Positions 49,719 through 58,465 of a stretch of 64,000 nt of DNA are shown piece after piece (the stretch's first letter is position 1; each line of letters starts with the position of its first letter). The notes under the pieces were generated by a model. The model was not told where the DNA came from, ran no database searches, and saw only the letters and a program-made list of their open reading frames with translations. Source of the stretch: Mycobacterium sp. JS623 (GTDB lineage: Bacteria; Actinomycetota; Actinomycetes; Mycobacteriales; Mycobacteriaceae); contig NC_019958.1 in assembly GCF_000328565.1 (NCBI RefSeq), positions 62,001 to 126,000 of the forward strand, in the 5' to 3' direction. The position numbers and the translations under genes are program-made.

Positions 49719-51062
49719 ATGACTGATACTTCTGAGAGAGTTGTTGCGCCCGACGTCGACGCGTGGCTAGGCGGTCTTGAGCCGTCTGCCCGGGCGGCGT
49801 TGGTCGCGCTCGGCGAGTTGTTGGCCGGCGGGCCGAGGGCGGCGGGCCCGGAGAACGCGGAGCAGTTCACCGCTCGGTGCCTGGGGGTCGCCAGTGCTGC
49901 GTCGTTGGTCGATGAGAACCGTGAGTTGAATCCCGTTGCGCGCCTCACGGTTCCGTTGGCTCTGGCCGAGCTGATCGAGGCTCATGGTGGGCGGTGTGAG
50001 GTGGGGCCCGGTGAGCGGGCGTTGGCGCCGATGTGGACGCAGACCGATGTTGGGGATGTCCGGTTTCGGCACCCGATGTGTTTGCGTGTGCACTTTCCGG
50101 CCGGCACTGTCCTGGAGTCGGCTGATTGCGTGGTGCACGTCGAGGCGCGGGAGACCGTGATGCGGACGGCGCAGGTGAGTGTGTTTGTGATGCCTGAGCA
50201 CCAGGAGCTGGCGCGTGGTGTTCTCGATCGGCTGCAGGAGCGGGGCGGCGCGTTGAATCCGTTTCGCGGTCGGGTGGTGCGTGCACTGTATGACGGTGGT
50301 CTTCGGTTGGAGGCGTTCGATTTGCCGGCTGGGCTGACCCGATCGAACGTCATCGTGCCCGAGTCTGTGTGGACGGAGATGGATCTTGGAGTCGCGTCCG
50401 TGCGGGACCACCACGCGCGGTTGAAGGCGCTGGCCCTGGGGACGCGCCGCGGGGTTCTGCTGTGCGGGCCACCTGGGACTGGCAAGTCGGCCGTGTGTGC
50501 AGTCGTCGCACGCGAGGTCGCCGGCGTCTTCACGGTCATCTACGTCGAGGCGCGTGCGGGGGTGGCGGTGCTCTCTGATGTGGTTGAGGAGGCTCAGCGG
50601 GTCGGGGGGCCGGTGCTGCTGGTTCTCGAGGATGTCGACCTGTGGTGCTTGGCTCGGCGAGCCGGTGGGATGGGTTTGTCGGAGTTGTTGCAGGCCATGG
50701 ATATTGGTTCGGATGCGCGGATTCTGACGGTGGCGAGCACGAACGACGCGACCACGATGGACCGGGCGGCGATCCGTACGGGTCGGTTCGATTCGGTCGT
50801 CGAGGTGGGCTTCCCGGATGCCGTGCAGGCGGGGCGGATCCTGGCGGCGTTACTGCAGGACGTACCGGGCGGTGATGGAGTCGACGTCGCCGCGGTCGCG
50901 GCCGCACTGCCGGCGTCGACGAGCGGTAGCGATCTACGGGAGATCGTGCGACGCGCGGTGTTGGTGGCCGGCGACGATCCGGTGTCGACGGAGCAGTTGT
51001 TGGGCGAGGTGGGCAGCGGCCGTTACCAAGCGAAGCCGCCGGACGGCGGGATGTATCTATAA
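49719..51062 (+). CDS. AAA-family ATPase
   Basis: The 447-residue protein has an N-terminal region of about 230 residues with no recognised fold and a C-terminal classic AAA module: Walker A LLCGPPGTGKSAVC, Walker B LLVLEDVDLW, sensor 1 VASTNDATTM and arginine finger RTGRFD. It resembles 26S/FtsH-type AAA modules more than the CbxX-like EccA proteins, which also carry tetratricopeptide repeats. It may unfold or remodel a protein partner encoded nearby. Confidence 0.82.
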   Translation: MTDTSERVVAPDVDAWLGGLEPSARAALVALGELLAGGPRAAGPENAEQFTARCLGVASAASLVDENRELNPVARLTVPLALAELIEAHGGRCEVGPGERALAPMWTQTDVGDVRFRHPMCLRVHFPAGTVLESADCVVHVEARETVMRTAQVSVFVMPEHQELARGVLDRLQERGGALNPFRGRVVRALYDGGLRLEAFDLPAGLTRSNVIVPESVWTEMDLGVASVRDHHARLKALALGTRRGVLLCGPPGTGKSAVCAVVAREVAGVFTVIYVEARAGVAVLSDVVEEAQRVGGPVLLVLEDVDLWCLARRAGGMGLSELLQAMDIGSDARILTVASTNDATTMDRAAIRTGRFDSVVEVGFPDAVQAGRILAALLQDVPGGDGVDVAAVAAALPASTSGSDLREIVRRAVLVAGDDPVSTEQLLGEVGSGRYQAKPPDGGMYL

Positions 51063-51147
51063 ACGGGCGTTGACACTGCAGGGTTCGCGGGTGCGACGGT
51101 ACGGGGCTGGTAGACAGGTAGCAAGACAGATGGTTAGGGGGCGTGGC

Positions 51148-51468
51148 GTGGTTGATGTGTTGTCATGGCTGACGGGTTTGGCTGGGTTCGTCGCGGCCGT
51201 AGCGACGGTCCGGACCGCGATGTCAGTCGAGGACGCAGCAGCTCAGCGGCGGCGAGCGATGATCGTGGCCGCCGGCGTGGTGGTCTTGCTGGCGGCCACC
51301 ACGGTGGCGATGGCGGCTACCGGACAGCAACCGACGATGTGGGCGCTGGCGGCGATGGTGGTCGGTCTATGCGCTGAGGCTGCGGCCGTCATCGGAGTGG
51401 ACGTTTTGAACCGCCGCGCGATGCGGTTTGCAGATTCCTCGACGACTCCCCCGAACACGTCGGACTAA
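51148..51468 (+). CDS. Small membrane protein, 106 aa
   Basis: GTG 51148 is preceded by AGGGGG at 7-base spacing. Three hydrophobic segments are predicted (VLSWLTGLAGFVAAVATV, MIVAAGVVVLLAATTVAMA, MWALAAMVVGLCAEAAAVIG). It is about 85 bp after the AAA gene and ahead of a strong terminator, so both probably form one transcript. Confidence 0.6.
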   Translation: MVDVLSWLTGLAGFVAAVATVRTAMSVEDAAAQRRRAMIVAAGVVVLLAATTVAMAATGQQPTMWALAAMVVGLCAEAAAVIGVDVLNRRAMRFADSSTTPPNTSD

Positions 51469-51560
51469 ATCGAGGTGCCGTAAACGTGTCGCGCGCAACA
51501 GATAACGGCGCGCCAGGCTACCTTGGGGCTCTCCTTCCTTGGAGACTCGGTTGGGACCGG

Positions 51561-51623
51561 AGAGACTGGTCGACACGCACTATAGGGCCTGGCAGGGCCT
51601 GCGTGTCGTCCAGTCTCTTTTTT
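51561..51623 (+). terminator. Strong intrinsic terminator
   Basis: AGAGACTGG-T-CGACACGC pairs with GCGTGTCG-T-CCAGTCTCT, separated by about 20 bases and followed directly by TTTTTT. The stem is long and nearly perfect. It ends the rightward transcript of the AAA/membrane-protein pair. Confidence 0.85.
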
Positions 51624-51706
51624 GTGTCAATCACGTGCTCGGGCGCAGCCCCCACTTTGTCGTAGTTGATGCCGGGAGGCCTGCGCCGCGCACTTAGGGT
51701 GGGAGC

Positions 51707-51961
51707 ATGTCTTCTGATCAGCCATGCCGGCCAGCGCTGCGGCTTATCAAAAGTTCAGCGTCGGAGTCGGCCGCCGTGTTCACTGTCAAGGACGTAGCGG
51801 ACGCCTGCGGTCTACCGCAACCCGTTGTCGCGCAGGTGGTTCCGCGGACGTGGACCGCGGAGGGATGGATGTACACCGGGGAGCAGGTTGAGGCCGCGAT
51901 GTCGATCGCCGAGGAGTTTCGGGCGCAGTCGGACGGCGGCGGGGAGGCTCCGTCGTCATAA
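51707..51961 (+). CDS. Small putative DNA-binding protein, 84 aa
   Basis: ATG 51707 follows GGGTGGGAG. The middle segment (FTVKDVADACGLPQPVVAQV) looks like a helix-turn-helix and the tail is acidic. It is a single gene after the strong terminator. The function is unknown. Confidence 0.55.
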   Translation: MSSDQPCRPALRLIKSSASESAAVFTVKDVADACGLPQPVVAQVVPRTWTAEGWMYTGEQVEAAMSIAEEFRAQSDGGGEAPSS

Positions 51962-52224
51962 GACGGACCACAGTAGTGCTGGTGAGGTCGAGCCTTCTTG
52001 GAGTGCGGGTTGGGGGTGCGGCATCTCGACCACATTCCATCTGGCTGATTCGTCACGTGACTGTTGCGTTACCCGCTAGGTCTGCTTGCTTCTCTATCGC
52101 TGCTAGCCACCTTATGGCCGCTATTGATGCTATACACGCTTTACGGGTGTGCCGACGCGGCATGCAGGCCCGTGCGGCGGTTGGGCGGGGGCGAATCGAT
52201 CCCTGACGGGCTGACCGTAGCTGG

Positions 52225-52419
52225 TTAGCGCGGTGCCGAACCGAGGCCGTTCGGGGCGACGCTGGCCACGATGTCGTCGGCGACGGCCACCAGCTCATTC
52301 AGGAGGAGCCAGAGTCGGCTTTCGTCGGAGTCGGATAAGTGCGGCTTGGCGCGCAAGTCGTGCAGTTGGCCGCGTTGTTCGAACCAGTTGACGAGTAGGT
52401 TCGTTGGCACGTTCGCCAT
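52225..52419 (-). CDS. Small hypothetical protein, 64 aa
   Basis: ATG 52419 lies 25 bp after the stop of the Esx-like gene on the same strand. The helical product (PTNLLVNWFEQRGQLHDL, then LWLLLNELVAVADDIVASV) may be a partner of that protein. No family was recognised. Confidence 0.5.
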   Translation of the reverse strand: MANVPTNLLVNWFEQRGQLHDLRAKPHLSDSDESRLWLLLNELVAVADDIVASVAPNGLGSAPR

Positions 52420-52444
52420 GACGGTGCAGCCCTTGCCGTTGAGG

Positions 52445-52795
52445 CTATTTCGCGTTGATGTTGGTGATGCGCTGACCGTGGCCCTGGTCGGTGCCCTCCA
52501 GCTGGTCGGCCAGCTTCAGGAGGGCTTCGGCGTCGCCGGCGATGTTTTGGTGGAGCTGCCCGACATTGGCGCCGACCTTCTGGGTGACCTGCGCGAGCGA
52601 GGCGAGGAGCGGTGAGAACACCGGGGCCGGTCCGCCGTCGACGGTGTTGGTCGAGGCTTCCTTCAGCGCGGAGGCGTGGATGTCCTTGATGTCGGGGCCC
52701 AGGGCCTCGACGTCCTGGGCGACGCTCTTGAGCTGCGCGGCCACCGATCGCAGGTTGTCGATGTCGGCCTTGATGTTGGTGTTGGCGTCGGCCAT
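52445..52795 (-). CDS. WXG100-like Esx protein
   Basis: The 116-residue helical protein starts at ATG 52795 with AAGGGGA upstream. It has two long helices without a Trp-X-Gly turn (IDNLRSVAAQLKSVAQDVEA and LQVTQK-type second helix around SLAQVTQKVGANVGQLHQ). Size, lack of signal peptide and position next to PPE, PE and EspG genes support an ESX substrate role. Confidence 0.65.
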   Translation of the reverse strand: MADANTNIKADIDNLRSVAAQLKSVAQDVEALGPDIKDIHASALKEASTNTVDGGPAPVFSPLLASLAQVTQKVGANVGQLHQNIAGDAEALLKLADQLEGTDQGHGQRITNINAK

Positions 52796-52829
52796 GTGCG
52801 GTTCCCCTTTGTCGCAGTTCAGTCGGTGG

Positions 52830-53162
52830 TCAAGGTCGCGGCGGCAGAGGCGGAGCAGGGCTCCCCGTGCCCTCTGCGGTGCTGGCGGGAGGGTTGAAGA
52901 GCTCGAGGTAGCTGATCCAGCGTGTCGCCGCGGCGATCACGAGCACCAGCCCGAACAGTGATGTCAGCGTGTGGCCGTCGACCCCGACCGCCGGGTAGGC
53001 CAGCGGTAGGACGGTCAGGTGCGGGTGGCCTGCCGGAGTCAGGAGGTTGAGCCACACCCAGAGGTTGGACACCGGTGACAGGTACGCGCCCAGGAACCAC
53101 GCCAGGACGGTGAGCGTGGTGGCGATGAGCCACCAGCGTCTCGCTTTGCGGGTCGGGTCCAT
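52830..53162 (-). CDS. Small membrane protein in the ESX cluster
   Basis: The 110-residue product has two to three membrane segments (WWLIATTLTVLAWFLGAYL, LTSLFGLVLVIAAATRWI) and a Pro-rich tail. It sits between the PPE and Esx-like genes on the same strand. The competing frame of similar length at 52819-53184 lacks such segments and is a shadow. The role is unknown. Confidence 0.6.
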   Translation of the reverse strand: MDPTRKARRWWLIATTLTVLAWFLGAYLSPVSNLWVWLNLLTPAGHPHLTVLPLAYPAVGVDGHTLTSLFGLVLVIAAATRWISYLELFNPPASTAEGTGSPAPPLPPRP

Positions 53163-53224
53163 GCAACGATTCTAGCTGCGGCACAGGTCAATCTGGGTGA
53201 TGCGGCTGGTTGGCCCTGCCAGTT

Positions 53225-54445
53225 TCAGGCGCCGCGTTCGTCGGCCGGTGCCGCATCGGGTGTCGCGAAGATCGTGTCCCCCGACCGGGATTTGGTACCC
53301 GATGAACCGCCCGCTCCAGCTCCATGCCCCATCATCGGGGACATACCACCGCCACCGCCGCTGCCACTGGGGCCCATCGATCCGACTGTCTCGATGGTCG
53401 GCCTGGCGGACACACCGGAGAACACTTGCTGGCTCTTCACCGGGCCTCCGGAGGCGCCCATGTAGGTCTGTCCGAGCATTCCGCCGCCGAGGCCACCACC
53501 GACGAAACCGCCGCCGGCGCCCGCGCCGCCAGCGTCGCCGCCGGCGCCCGATCCAGCCGATGCGGCGATGCCGGTAAACGGGCTCGGCGCGCCGGGGCCC
53601 ATGCCGAAACTGGCGGCGTCGGTGGTGCTGCCCCCCATGTTGCCGAAGAGCGATTGCAGGGGTTCCATGAGCGATTGGAGAGGCTGGGTCAGCGTACTGG
53701 GATTGGCGGCCTGTAGCAGTTGGCCTGGGGCGCTTGCGAATTGGCCGACGCTGCTCATCATGCTTTGCGGGATTTCGCTGGCCGTTGAGCCGGCTTGGGT
53801 GGCGCCTTGTCCGGTCTGGCCGGCTGCCTGCATGGCCGCGTCAGTGCCGTTGCCGATGGCTGATTCGGCTGCGGAGCGCGCGGCGGATTCGCCCACCTGG
53901 CCCATGGCGCCTGCGGCGTTGGCGAGCGGTGGTGGGGGGGTTACAGGTTTGGGCACGGTGGCGGCCTGCACTGCTCCGTCGTAGGTCATCATCGAGCCGC
54001 CGTTGTTGCCCCAGAATTCGCCGTACTGGGTGTTGAGGGCGAGGATGACGCCGCTGTTGACGCCGAGGAAGTTGGTGGCCTCAGCGATCGCCTCGCTGAT
54101 GCGGTTCATGTTGACCACGGGGGTGGGGATCATGGTGCCAGTGGAGATGGCGAAGGCTTCGGCGACGGCCAGGCAGGAGAGTGCGTTGGCTGCGGCGTTG
54201 GCTTCCATGGTGGCTAGCCAGGTCATGAAGGGGACGACTGCTGCCCCCATTGCGGTGGGGGCGAGGCCTTGCCAGTTGATTCCGAGTGCGGCCAGCTCGG
54301 CGGTCATGGCGGCCATCGCCTCGCCGACGAGGGCGGCGAAGTCGGTCCACATGGTGGCAGAGGCGAGCCAGGTTGCTGGGCCGGCTCCGGTTTCTTGCCG
54401 GCCGGCGTTGATCTCGGGGATGTAGCCGCCCCACGGCTCGGTCAT
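53225..54445 (-). CDS. PPE-family protein
   Basis: The 406-residue protein has a PPE-type N-terminal domain of about 180 residues (PEINAGRQETGAGPATWLAS, then FWGNNGGSMMTYDGAVQAAT) and a Gly/Ser/Met-rich tail. The exact Pro-Pro-Glu is replaced by PEIN, as in some divergent members. PPE proteins form a heterodimer with PE proteins and are escorted by EspG before ESX export. The PE gene lies 245 bp upstream. Confidence 0.85.
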   Translation of the reverse strand: MTEPWGGYIPEINAGRQETGAGPATWLASATMWTDFAALVGEAMAAMTAELAALGINWQGLAPTAMGAAVVPFMTWLATMEANAAANALSCLAVAEAFAISTGTMIPTPVVNMNRISEAIAEATNFLGVNSGVILALNTQYGEFWGNNGGSMMTYDGAVQAATVPKPVTPPPPLANAAGAMGQVGESAARSAAESAIGNGTDAAMQAAGQTGQGATQAGSTASEIPQSMMSSVGQFASAPGQLLQAANPSTLTQPLQSLMEPLQSLFGNMGGSTTDAASFGMGPGAPSPFTGIAASAGSGAGGDAGGAGAGGGFVGGGLGGGMLGQTYMGASGGPVKSQQVFSGVSARPTIETVGSMGPSGSGGGGGMSPMMGHGAGAGGSSGTKSRSGDTIFATPDAAPADERGA

Positions 54446-54690
54446 CGCTGCACCTGATCGTGTTGGTCCGCTGATGCGGTTATCGGTGTCGGCTCAGAGC
54501 GGGTGGTGCGGTCTGCGGCGGCGGCGGCGTGTGGGTCGAGCAGCGTCCGGACAGAATTTATCTCGGGCGGGCAGTGCTCCCAGGATGCAGTCACCGTGCT
54601 TCTCCCTTATCCCCTTGGCGTCGACACCGGGCCAGCATCGCGCTCGTGCCCAGCCCTGCGGGATCGGGGCACGGCGCGGTGAGACGAGCC

Positions 54691-54993
54691 CTAGATGGCG
54701 CGCGCGCTGCCGAGGTCGGTGGCCACGGTGGTGGCGGAGGCGGCCTGGATGGTGGTACTCAGCTCCAGCATCTGCTCGATGCCGGCGTTGAAAGCGGCGG
54801 CGAACTGGGCCGCGTTCAACTGCTGCTTGGCCATGGCCAGTGCCGAGGCGCCCTCATTGCCTGCGGGGACGACGCTGGCTGCGACACCGCTGTTGGCTGC
54901 GCCCATCGCGGCGAGCTGGGCTTGGATGCCCTGCAGCACTGCGACGGATCCGGCCATCGCTGGCACACTGCCGATTCCGACAATTCCGCTCAT
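54691..54993 (-). CDS. PE-family protein
   Basis: The 100-residue protein is the size of a minimal PE domain, helical, with the segment AMAKQQLNAAQFAAAFNAGI near the end of the second helix. ATG 54993 has AAAGGTGA upstream. It is the likely partner of the adjacent PPE protein. The intervening 245 bp hold no supported gene. Confidence 0.75.
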   Translation of the reverse strand: MSGIVGIGSVPAMAGSVAVLQGIQAQLAAMGAANSGVAASVVPAGNEGASALAMAKQQLNAAQFAAAFNAGIEQMLELSTTIQAASATTVATDLGSARAI

Positions 54994-55110
54994 TGTGGAT
55001 TCACCTTTCCCCGAGGCTGAACAGCAAACTTGAGTTCAAGAATAGCGGATCGTAGGAGCGGTGCCACCCGCAAGTTTCGCGTGGTCGGCGTTTCGTTTCT
55101 CACGGGTTTT

Positions 55111-56028
55111 TCACCGCAGCGTGATGTCGTCGGGGTTGGCTCTTGCGAGTCCGCGTCGCAGGGCAGCTACCGCCTCGGTCATGGCCTCCGGGGTGGCCGG
55201 TTCGTAGTTGATCCACTGACGGCCGTCCAGACCGCGGGACGGGTAACTGACCACGACTCCGCCAGGCTCGCCGACGAAGAACATGACACCCATGGAGTTC
55301 TGATACACGGTCTGTTTGCCCTGGGGGGCGCGGCGGGAGATGGTGATCTGCGAGACAGCGACATTGTCTTGGGCCAGCAGCTCGGCAAGCCCCCTCACGG
55401 TGGTACGGGCCATCCCAGCGTCGCGCAGGCCGTCGCGAGTGGTTTCGAGGACGTCCTCGGTGTCGTCGGTGCGGTCGCGCTTGAGCGCTTCGGCGGCGGT
55501 GGCCGGGATGGAGATCCGTTCCATCGGGTAGGGCTTCCACTGCTTCTGCGGGTCGAGGATGGCCATGATGATCTGCCCGACCGCCTCGTTGCGGTGCTCG
55601 TCGGTGTTGCTCCGTGCGCGGTCGGTCGCCAAAGCAAGTTGCCCCGCCGCCAGTGTCGCAGTGGTGAAGGTGCCTTCGCGGTACCCGATGAGAAAACTGA
55701 CGCGGGGCACGTCTCTGATCGCGTACTGGACCCCGTACTGCAGGAATTCGTCGGGGAGATCGGAGACGATTTCCCTGCGCTGGTTGTAGAGCAGCACGAT
55801 GCCCCACACGGCCCACTCGTAGCCGACGAGGCCAGCGAAGTACTCCTGGGCCGGTTCGGTCAGTTCGTTGGTGGACGGGTCCACGATGTTCCAGCGCTTG
55901 AGATCCTCGTCGACGCTGGGTCCGAGATCGAAGACCGGCATGGGGCCCAGCTCGATCGGCAACTCGTTGATGAGACCCCGCTGATACAGGGCGATGAGGT
56001 GACGTTGGTCGAACACGTCGGCTACCAC
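55111..56028 (-). CDS. EspG-family ESX chaperone
   Basis: The 305-residue protein starts at GTG 56028 with GGGGAGG 5 bases upstream. Its sequence (VGYEWAVWGIVLLYNQRREI, FLIGYREGTFTTATLA, GVMFFVGEPGGVVVSYPSRG) matches the EspG fold that binds the tip of PE-PPE dimers in the cytosol. It lies directly upstream of the PE and PPE genes, its expected clients. Confidence 0.85.
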   Translation of the reverse strand: MVADVFDQRHLIALYQRGLINELPIELGPMPVFDLGPSVDEDLKRWNIVDPSTNELTEPAQEYFAGLVGYEWAVWGIVLLYNQRREIVSDLPDEFLQYGVQYAIRDVPRVSFLIGYREGTFTTATLAAGQLALATDRARSNTDEHRNEAVGQIIMAILDPQKQWKPYPMERISIPATAAEALKRDRTDDTEDVLETTRDGLRDAGMARTTVRGLAELLAQDNVAVSQITISRRAPQGKQTVYQNSMGVMFFVGEPGGVVVSYPSRGLDGRQWINYEPATPEAMTEAVAALRRGLARANPDDITLR

Positions 56029-56127
56029 GTCGACCTCCCCTCGAAACGCACGGTCGCCGCCCCGGAATCACGGCCAACACGACGCGCACAAACCCGCCTA
56101 ATGTACGGCGAAGTTTACCGTTGAGCG

Positions 56128-56859
56128 ATGGAAACTTCGCTCATCCGCGTGGCACGCGCTGGTGTTTCTGCCGCCAGACGCGGCGTGCCCGCAGCAGTGG
56201 TGGCCATGATGAAGTCCCGCCGCGGGGCTGCGCGGCGCCGATGGCTGCTCCTGGCCGCGGCGGCGGTGGTCGGTGCCGGATTCCTGGTAGCTGGGGCGCT
56301 CGCTCAGTTCCCCATCACCGTCGCCGATACCGCCACGACGTGGATCTTCGGCGGGCGGGGCGGGGATGGCCAACCGCAGGTTCCGGCGATCTGCGCCACT
56401 CCCCCGACCCCGACAGCCGCACAGGTTGCCGACAGCGCATCGGCGCCGGGGACCGACGAAACAGCGCCTGCCCCGGCGCCACCGCCGCCGGCGCTGGATG
56501 CCGACGGAAGGCCCACGCCCGAAGCACAAGCCGTGATCGAGCGCATCCCCGCCGGCGCCGACGTCACCGTCGCTCAAGGCTGGATACTGTTCGGGCTCGC
56601 TCACCCCAACGACGCCAGCATCGACTTTCCGTCCTTCGCGCAACGATTCGAGCAGACCGCAGGGACGCTAAGTGCTCAGGCCACGGCCTTGGACACCGTG
56701 ACGACCATGGACCCCGCCGCCGACTACTCCCCCTACCTGCTGTTCTCCCAGGCCGGCGCGTACCAGATGATGCGGCAGGGCTCAGTGTCGGCCACCGCTG
56801 AACAGCGCGACGAATTGATCGAAGCTGTCGGTGTTACGTGCGAGAGTCGGGGCAGATGA
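56128..56859 (+). CDS. Single-pass membrane protein, 243 aa
   Basis: One membrane helix (RWLLLAAAAVVGAGFLVAGA, residues about 38-57) is followed by a Pro/Ala-rich linker and a soluble C-terminal domain (FGLAHPNDASIDFPSFAQRF). The layout resembles small membrane proteins of mycobacterial plasmid transfer and ESX loci. It is divergent from the EspG gene. No function is assigned. Confidence 0.6.
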   Translation: METSLIRVARAGVSAARRGVPAAVVAMMKSRRGAARRRWLLLAAAAVVGAGFLVAGALAQFPITVADTATTWIFGGRGGDGQPQVPAICATPPTPTAAQVADSASAPGTDETAPAPAPPPPALDADGRPTPEAQAVIERIPAGADVTVAQGWILFGLAHPNDASIDFPSFAQRFEQTAGTLSAQATALDTVTTMDPAADYSPYLLFSQAGAYQMMRQGSVSATAEQRDELIEAVGVTCESRGR

Positions 56860-56885
56860 CCGGTGTGCCACCAAGGGGTGAGTCG

Positions 56886-57160
56886 ATGCCGGAATACGTT
56901 CGCGTCGAGCGCAGCGGGCCGGCCATTCGCGCCGCGTTAGCCGAAGCCTCGCCTGATGAACTCCCGGAATTCGAGGCCGAGTTCCGGATCGCGCTCGCTG
57001 AGGCCGATGACGACTTCGATTTATCCCGCGTGACTGCGGTGCTCGACCGGTGGTGGGGACGCGCACATCTTCGCCTGAACCCTCTACTCCCGAAGAGAAG
57101 GCTGTCATCGAGCAGGTCGCTCGCGGTGACTTCCATGGGCTGAGGTCGACGCCGATCTGA
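56886..57160 (+). pseudogene. Frameshifted antitoxin (DUF6247-like)
   Basis: ATG 56886 with AAGGGGTGA upstream starts a frame reading EYVRVERSGPAIRAALAEAS and VTAVLDRWWGRAHLRLNP. A single-base change after LNP shifts the frame; the continuing frame reads TPEEKAVIEQVARGDFHGLR and ends at 57158-57160. The original protein of about 90 residues is the antitoxin type that usually precedes a RelE-like toxin. Confidence 0.7.
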
Positions 57161-57394
57161 TGTACGCGCCGATCTGGCTGGAGATCGCGAGCCGGCAGCG
57201 CGCTGATCTGTCGCCCGATCTCCGACGGGCCTTCGATGCGAAGCTCGCGCTGATCCTTGACGATCCCGAAGCACGTACGCGACAAGCAGACTGATCAGTG
57301 GACCGCGGAGTTCGCCGGGGCGAGGCCTTGTCACTACGCCATGAACGATCAGCACGTGAAGGTGATAGTCCTTCGCATCATTGACTTTTCGTGA
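57160..57394 (+). pseudogene. Frameshifted RelE-like toxin
   Basis: The start overlaps the antitoxin stop (TGATG). The first frame reads WLEIASRQRADLSPDLRRAF and stops early; a shifted frame continues QWTAEFAGARPCHYAMNDQH and VKVIVLRIIDFS, a typical RelE-fold ending. Both genes of the pair are broken, so the module is dead. Confidence 0.7.
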
Positions 57395-57449
57395 TTCTCG
57401 ACACTCTTCACAGCCTGGGCGTTAACCGCGGCTGGCGCTCAATTCGACG

Positions 57450-58412
57450 CTATCGCTGCTCGCCGGCGGGAGGTGCGGTGATGGTTGTCGATGGCGCTGT
57501 AAGCGGGGTTTGCGCCGCGGCGGTCGAACTCCCGACTGCTGGAGTGCCGGAGCTGCCCGTGGGCGCTGCGCCGGGACTCGCCGCGGGTGTAACTGTGGCC
57601 GGCGCCGGACCTGTCTCGGGGCCCGGGGGTGGGGTGGCTGCGGCCGATGGGGCCGGTGTACCTGCGCTGCCGGGGATGGGGGTGCCTTGGCTTCCTGGGC
57701 CGACGGGTGTGCCGCTGCTGCCCGGGTTGACGGGGGTCCCCTGGCTTCCGGGGACGACGGGTGTGCCAGCGGCGGCGGGGGCTGCGGCGGGTGTACCGAC
57801 TGGGGTCGGCTCGGCGGGCGTGGCCTCAGCTGTCGGGGCAGCGGGGCCTCCACCAGCCGACGACGATCTCGTGGGCGATCCTGCGTCGTACTGCGTGGGT
57901 CGCGGCGACGAGTTGGATGGCTGCTGGACCCATACCGCGAGATCGGGGCCACCGGCGTTGTAGAGCACGCTGTCCGGGGTGTCTCCGGTGATGTCGAAGT
58001 ACACCTTGCCGGTGGTCTGTTCCCCTTCGGCCAGCGGCGCCGGGTTGACCCCTTGGGGTGTGGCGACGCCGAACAGCACCCGGTAGGTCTGTCCGCTGCG
58101 GGCCCGGGCGTTGAGATTGGATACGACTGGCTGGACGGTGCCGCGCACTGCGGTGTCTGTAGCCGTTGCCTCCCAGAGGGTTCCGGCCACGGGGTAGGCG
58201 ATGGTGTCTGTGCTGGGTTTGAGGTCTCTGACGGTCCAGGCCTGCACGATGTCGCCATTCACCAAGTGGGCTGGGCTGCCGAGGGAGTGGATCACCGGCT
58301 CGTCGGCGGACGCGGCGGGCGCGAGTAGGGTGCCGAGCCACATTGTCGTGGCTGCAGCGGTGATGGCGGCTTTTGTGGCTGTGTTCACGGTCGTCCTCAT
58401 CGTCATGTTCAT
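57450..58412 (-). CDS. Secreted DUF1942 (MPT63-like) protein with Pro-rich tail
   Basis: The 320-residue protein has a signal peptide (ITAAATTMWLGTLLAPAASA) and an MPT63-like immunoglobulin-type domain (residues about 38-160: GDIVQAWTVRDLKPSTD, YPVAGTLWEATATDTAVRG, TGKVYFDITGDTPDSVLY). A low-complexity Pro/Gly/Thr tail of about 150 residues follows, with repeated GTPVxPGSxGTP units, which standard MPT63 lacks. It is the last gene of the leftward ESX cluster. The role of this family is unknown. Confidence 0.82.
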   Translation of the reverse strand: MNMTMRTTVNTATKAAITAAATTMWLGTLLAPAASADEPVIHSLGSPAHLVNGDIVQAWTVRDLKPSTDTIAYPVAGTLWEATATDTAVRGTVQPVVSNLNARARSGQTYRVLFGVATPQGVNPAPLAEGEQTTGKVYFDITGDTPDSVLYNAGGPDLAVWVQQPSNSSPRPTQYDAGSPTRSSSAGGGPAAPTAEATPAEPTPVGTPAAAPAAAGTPVVPGSQGTPVNPGSSGTPVGPGSQGTPIPGSAGTPAPSAAATPPPGPETGPAPATVTPAASPGAAPTGSSGTPAVGSSTAAAQTPLTAPSTTITAPPAGEQR

Positions 58413-58465
58413 GCAGGCTTGGGGTTCCAGCGGATGTAGCTCAAAGGCAAACTGTGGCTTCGTTT

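Noticed and set aside
49719..51062. Naming the AAA ATPase EccA
   Set aside because: The protein lacks the tetratricopeptide half and its AAA module is of the classic type, not CbxX-like.
51576..51587. CACTATAGGG resembles the end of a phage T7 promoter
   Set aside because: Only about ten bases match and the upstream part is absent; the segment is the loop side of the terminator hairpin.
51984..52032. GGTCGAG and CTCGACC arms suggesting a tRNA or structured RNA
   Set aside because: No cloverleaf arms or anticodon loop can be fitted between them.
56098..56643. Minus-strand frame of 181 codons
   Set aside because: It is opposite a plus-strand gene with a membrane helix and better codon pattern.
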